Origin: Lachnospiraceae bacterium
GTDB lineage: Bacteria > Bacillota > Clostridia > Lachnospirales > Lachnospiraceae
Assembly: GCA_021769135.1 (NCBI GenBank)
Contig: JAETTM010000004.1
Span: 47,501 to 111,500, forward strand
Length of the DNA stretch: 64,000 nt
Direction of reading: 5' to 3'
Part shown: one piece after another, positions 62,839-64,000 of the stretch
Position numbering within the stretch: position 1 is the stretch's first letter
Layout: each line of letters opens with the position of its first letter
Program-made: the position numbers and the translations under genes
The notes under the pieces: model-generated
Seen by the model: the letters and a program-made list of their open reading frames with translations, nothing else
Database searches by the model: none
What the model was told of the DNA's origin: nothing

Positions 62839-63855
62839 CTACACAGTTTGCTGTGCAAATTTATCCATATAATCCTGCGCTTTTTGCAAGGATATATTTA
62901 ATTTCTTCTGCAGCCGCATTAATATATCCTCTTCTGAAAGGCCGAATTCTAATCCTGTTTCTATAATTCCTTCTGCTTTTCCTTCTGCTTTTCCTTCTGC
63001 TCTTCCCTCTGCTTTTCCTTTCTCAATTCCAATAATTTCATTCTCTCTCGCAATTTCTTCAAACAATGTACACATCCTGCCGTCTCCTTTCGTATAAGCA
63101 TCATAATCAATCTTGCTGTTGGTGGCACCTGCCACCGTCATAATCACATTTCGGTCTGTTTTATGCTGTTCACTATATTGTATGGCTTTTTCCTTTGCCT
63201 CATTCTTTGGAATGCTCCGGTCCAATATAATTTCCAGCAAATTAAATAAATCTATATTGTTCGCATTATGCAGTACCAAATCGTTTTTTCTTGCCTCTAC
63301 AAGCAGTATCTTATAGTCATTTACATACTTAGCTATTTCATCTGAAATGTCTAACATTCCATGGAGGCTTGTAGCCCCATCCCAAACCCTTTCCCCATAG
63401 TATATGACCATAGTAATTACCGGTATAAATTTATCTGTCTTCTTCATTTTTGATATATATTCATCGGCATTTATCCCATCTGCCGTTTTATACCTTTGGG
63501 CATTGCTGTCATATTGCTTTTTGTAGATGCCATAATCATACCCCATAACCCTCATTGGCATAGCATAATGGATATGTTCCTGCCCTTCTATGCCGAAGAT
63601 TACAAACTCTGCTCCATGCTCTGTAGATTTCTTCCTTATTTTTGCATTATCTCTGGATGCCTGAATACTCTCAACATATTCTTTATTCTCCAATACGGAA
63701 GATTCTTCCGTATCTATATCTTCCAGTTCTTCCGGCCTGATAACCCGTCTTCCCCCAAAAAGGACCGCGTTAAAAATGTCTGCAAACTGTTCATTATTTC
63801 TCCAGTAGTTCTTTAATACTGTATCCGGTTTTAATCTTTGTGTCTTCTTTGCCAT
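62839..63855 (-). CDS. Rpn-family recombination-promoting nuclease / YhgA-like PD-(D/E)XK protein
   Basis: A 338-residue protein. The N-terminal NEQFADIFNAVLFGGRRVI and FVIFGIEGQEHIHYAMPMRV match the Rpn/transposase_31-type nuclease core. The middle (VITMVIYYGERVWDGATSLH) is also conserved. Near the C-terminus a GKAE/GRAE four-residue repeat (about 280-295) is encoded by 12-bp tandem DNA repeats and leads to a helix-rich tail with SEEDILMRLQKKLNI. E. coli Rpn proteins promote RecA-independent recombination or DNA cleavage. It is probably a mobile or defence-associated gene. Confidence 0.87.
   Translation of the reverse strand: MAKKTQRLKPDTVLKNYWRNNEQFADIFNAVLFGGRRVIRPEELEDIDTEESSVLENKEYVESIQASRDNAKIRKKSTEHGAEFVIFGIEGQEHIHYAMPMRVMGYDYGIYKKQYDSNAQRYKTADGINADEYISKMKKTDKFIPVITMVIYYGERVWDGATSLHGMLDISDEIAKYVNDYKILLVEARKNDLVLHNANNIDLFNLLEIILDRSIPKNEAKEKAIQYSEQHKTDRNVIMTVAGATNSKIDYDAYTKGDGRMCTLFEEIARENEIIGIEKGKAEGRAEGKAEGKAEGIIETGLEFGLSEEDILMRLQKKLNISLQKAQDYMDKFAQQTV
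62969..63016. repeat. Four 12-bp tandem repeats inside the Rpn-family gene
   Basis: CCTTCTGCTTTT occurs four times in a row with one or two changes in copies 3 and 4. It encodes the GKAE-type repeat. The unit is a multiple of three, so copy-number change keeps the frame. Confidence 0.9.
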
Positions 63856-64000
63856 CCTCGGTCCTTTCTACAAACAACGGATGCCAGGCTTCGCCAGCCA
63901 TCCTTATGCTAATCTAATTTATCTGTTTATTATTAAGTATACCGTTAACCCACTATTATTTCAAGGATAGCCTATTGGACAAATAGTCCAAAATTCGCCC

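Noticed and set aside
62969..63016. CRISPR-like repeat
   Set aside because: Repeats are 12 bp, contiguous, without spacers and inside a coding frame.

Overview
The window looks like a chromosomal segment of an anaerobic, spore-forming Firmicute of the class Clostridia, most probably the family Lachnospiraceae. The grounds are gene content: a GerA-type germination protein, GerW/YtfJ beside a DUF2953 (YtfI-like) protein, a YlbJ-like sporulation membrane protein, a four-cysteine ribosomal protein L28 divergent from an Asp23-FakA-RecG-DegV cluster, a MotA-like/OmpA-like pair, and a GGGtGRT protein beside a NifU-like scaffold. The genus is not determined. Base composition is fairly even apart from an AT-rich island near 50.5-51.7 kb. 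Nearly all genes are on the minus strand.

1-11.7 kb: a MotA/MotB-like pair cut by the left edge; a cobalamin-riboswitch operon (DUF4430 lipoprotein and ECF S component); a GerA protein; a minus-strand run of pseudouridine synthase, membrane transglutaminase and membrane-anchored spermidine-synthase-like protein; a YlbJ-like protein converging on a membrane-anchored amidase; and a coiled-coil protein. 11.7-23 kb: coaD, rsmD, parC, parE, degV, recG, fakA-like and asp23, then plus-strand rpmB. 23-26.2 kb: a 226-bp foldback, a J-domain-like coiled-coil protein, a 47-residue membrane protein, gerW, a DUF2953 gene and an unknown gene preceded by a long structured leader with a G-run tract.

26.2-37.5 kb: cell-envelope and division genes (PBP transpeptidase, FtsW/RodA, U32 peptidase, ZapA), then ruvB, ruvA, a Gx transporter, a NusG-II protein, a DUF4037 protein and a TPR protein, and a plus-strand histidine phosphatase. 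37.5-48.4 kb: branched-chain amino acid and methionine genes in minus-strand order metH, ilvB, ilvN, ilvN, ilvC, HD-GYP regulator, leuC, leuD, membrane glycosyltransferase. 48.6-54.5 kb: a chemoreceptor, an AT-rich NYN island flanked by two copies of a gene tail plus terminator, the GGGtGRT/Fe-S scaffold pair and a beta-helix protein. 54.5-59.3 kb: topB, asd, argH. 59.4-64 kb: an ABC importer with a shortened permease and no binding protein, next to two genes of mobile PD-(D/E)XK-type families.

Most of the window is conserved core metabolism and cell biology. The least explained parts are the MotA/MotB-like pair, the NYN island with its duplicated flank, the GGGtGRT/scaffold pair, several intergenic foldbacks that resemble one another, and the structured leader at 25.9-26.2 kb. 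No CRISPR array, tRNA, rRNA, complete insertion sequence or complete prophage was recognised.
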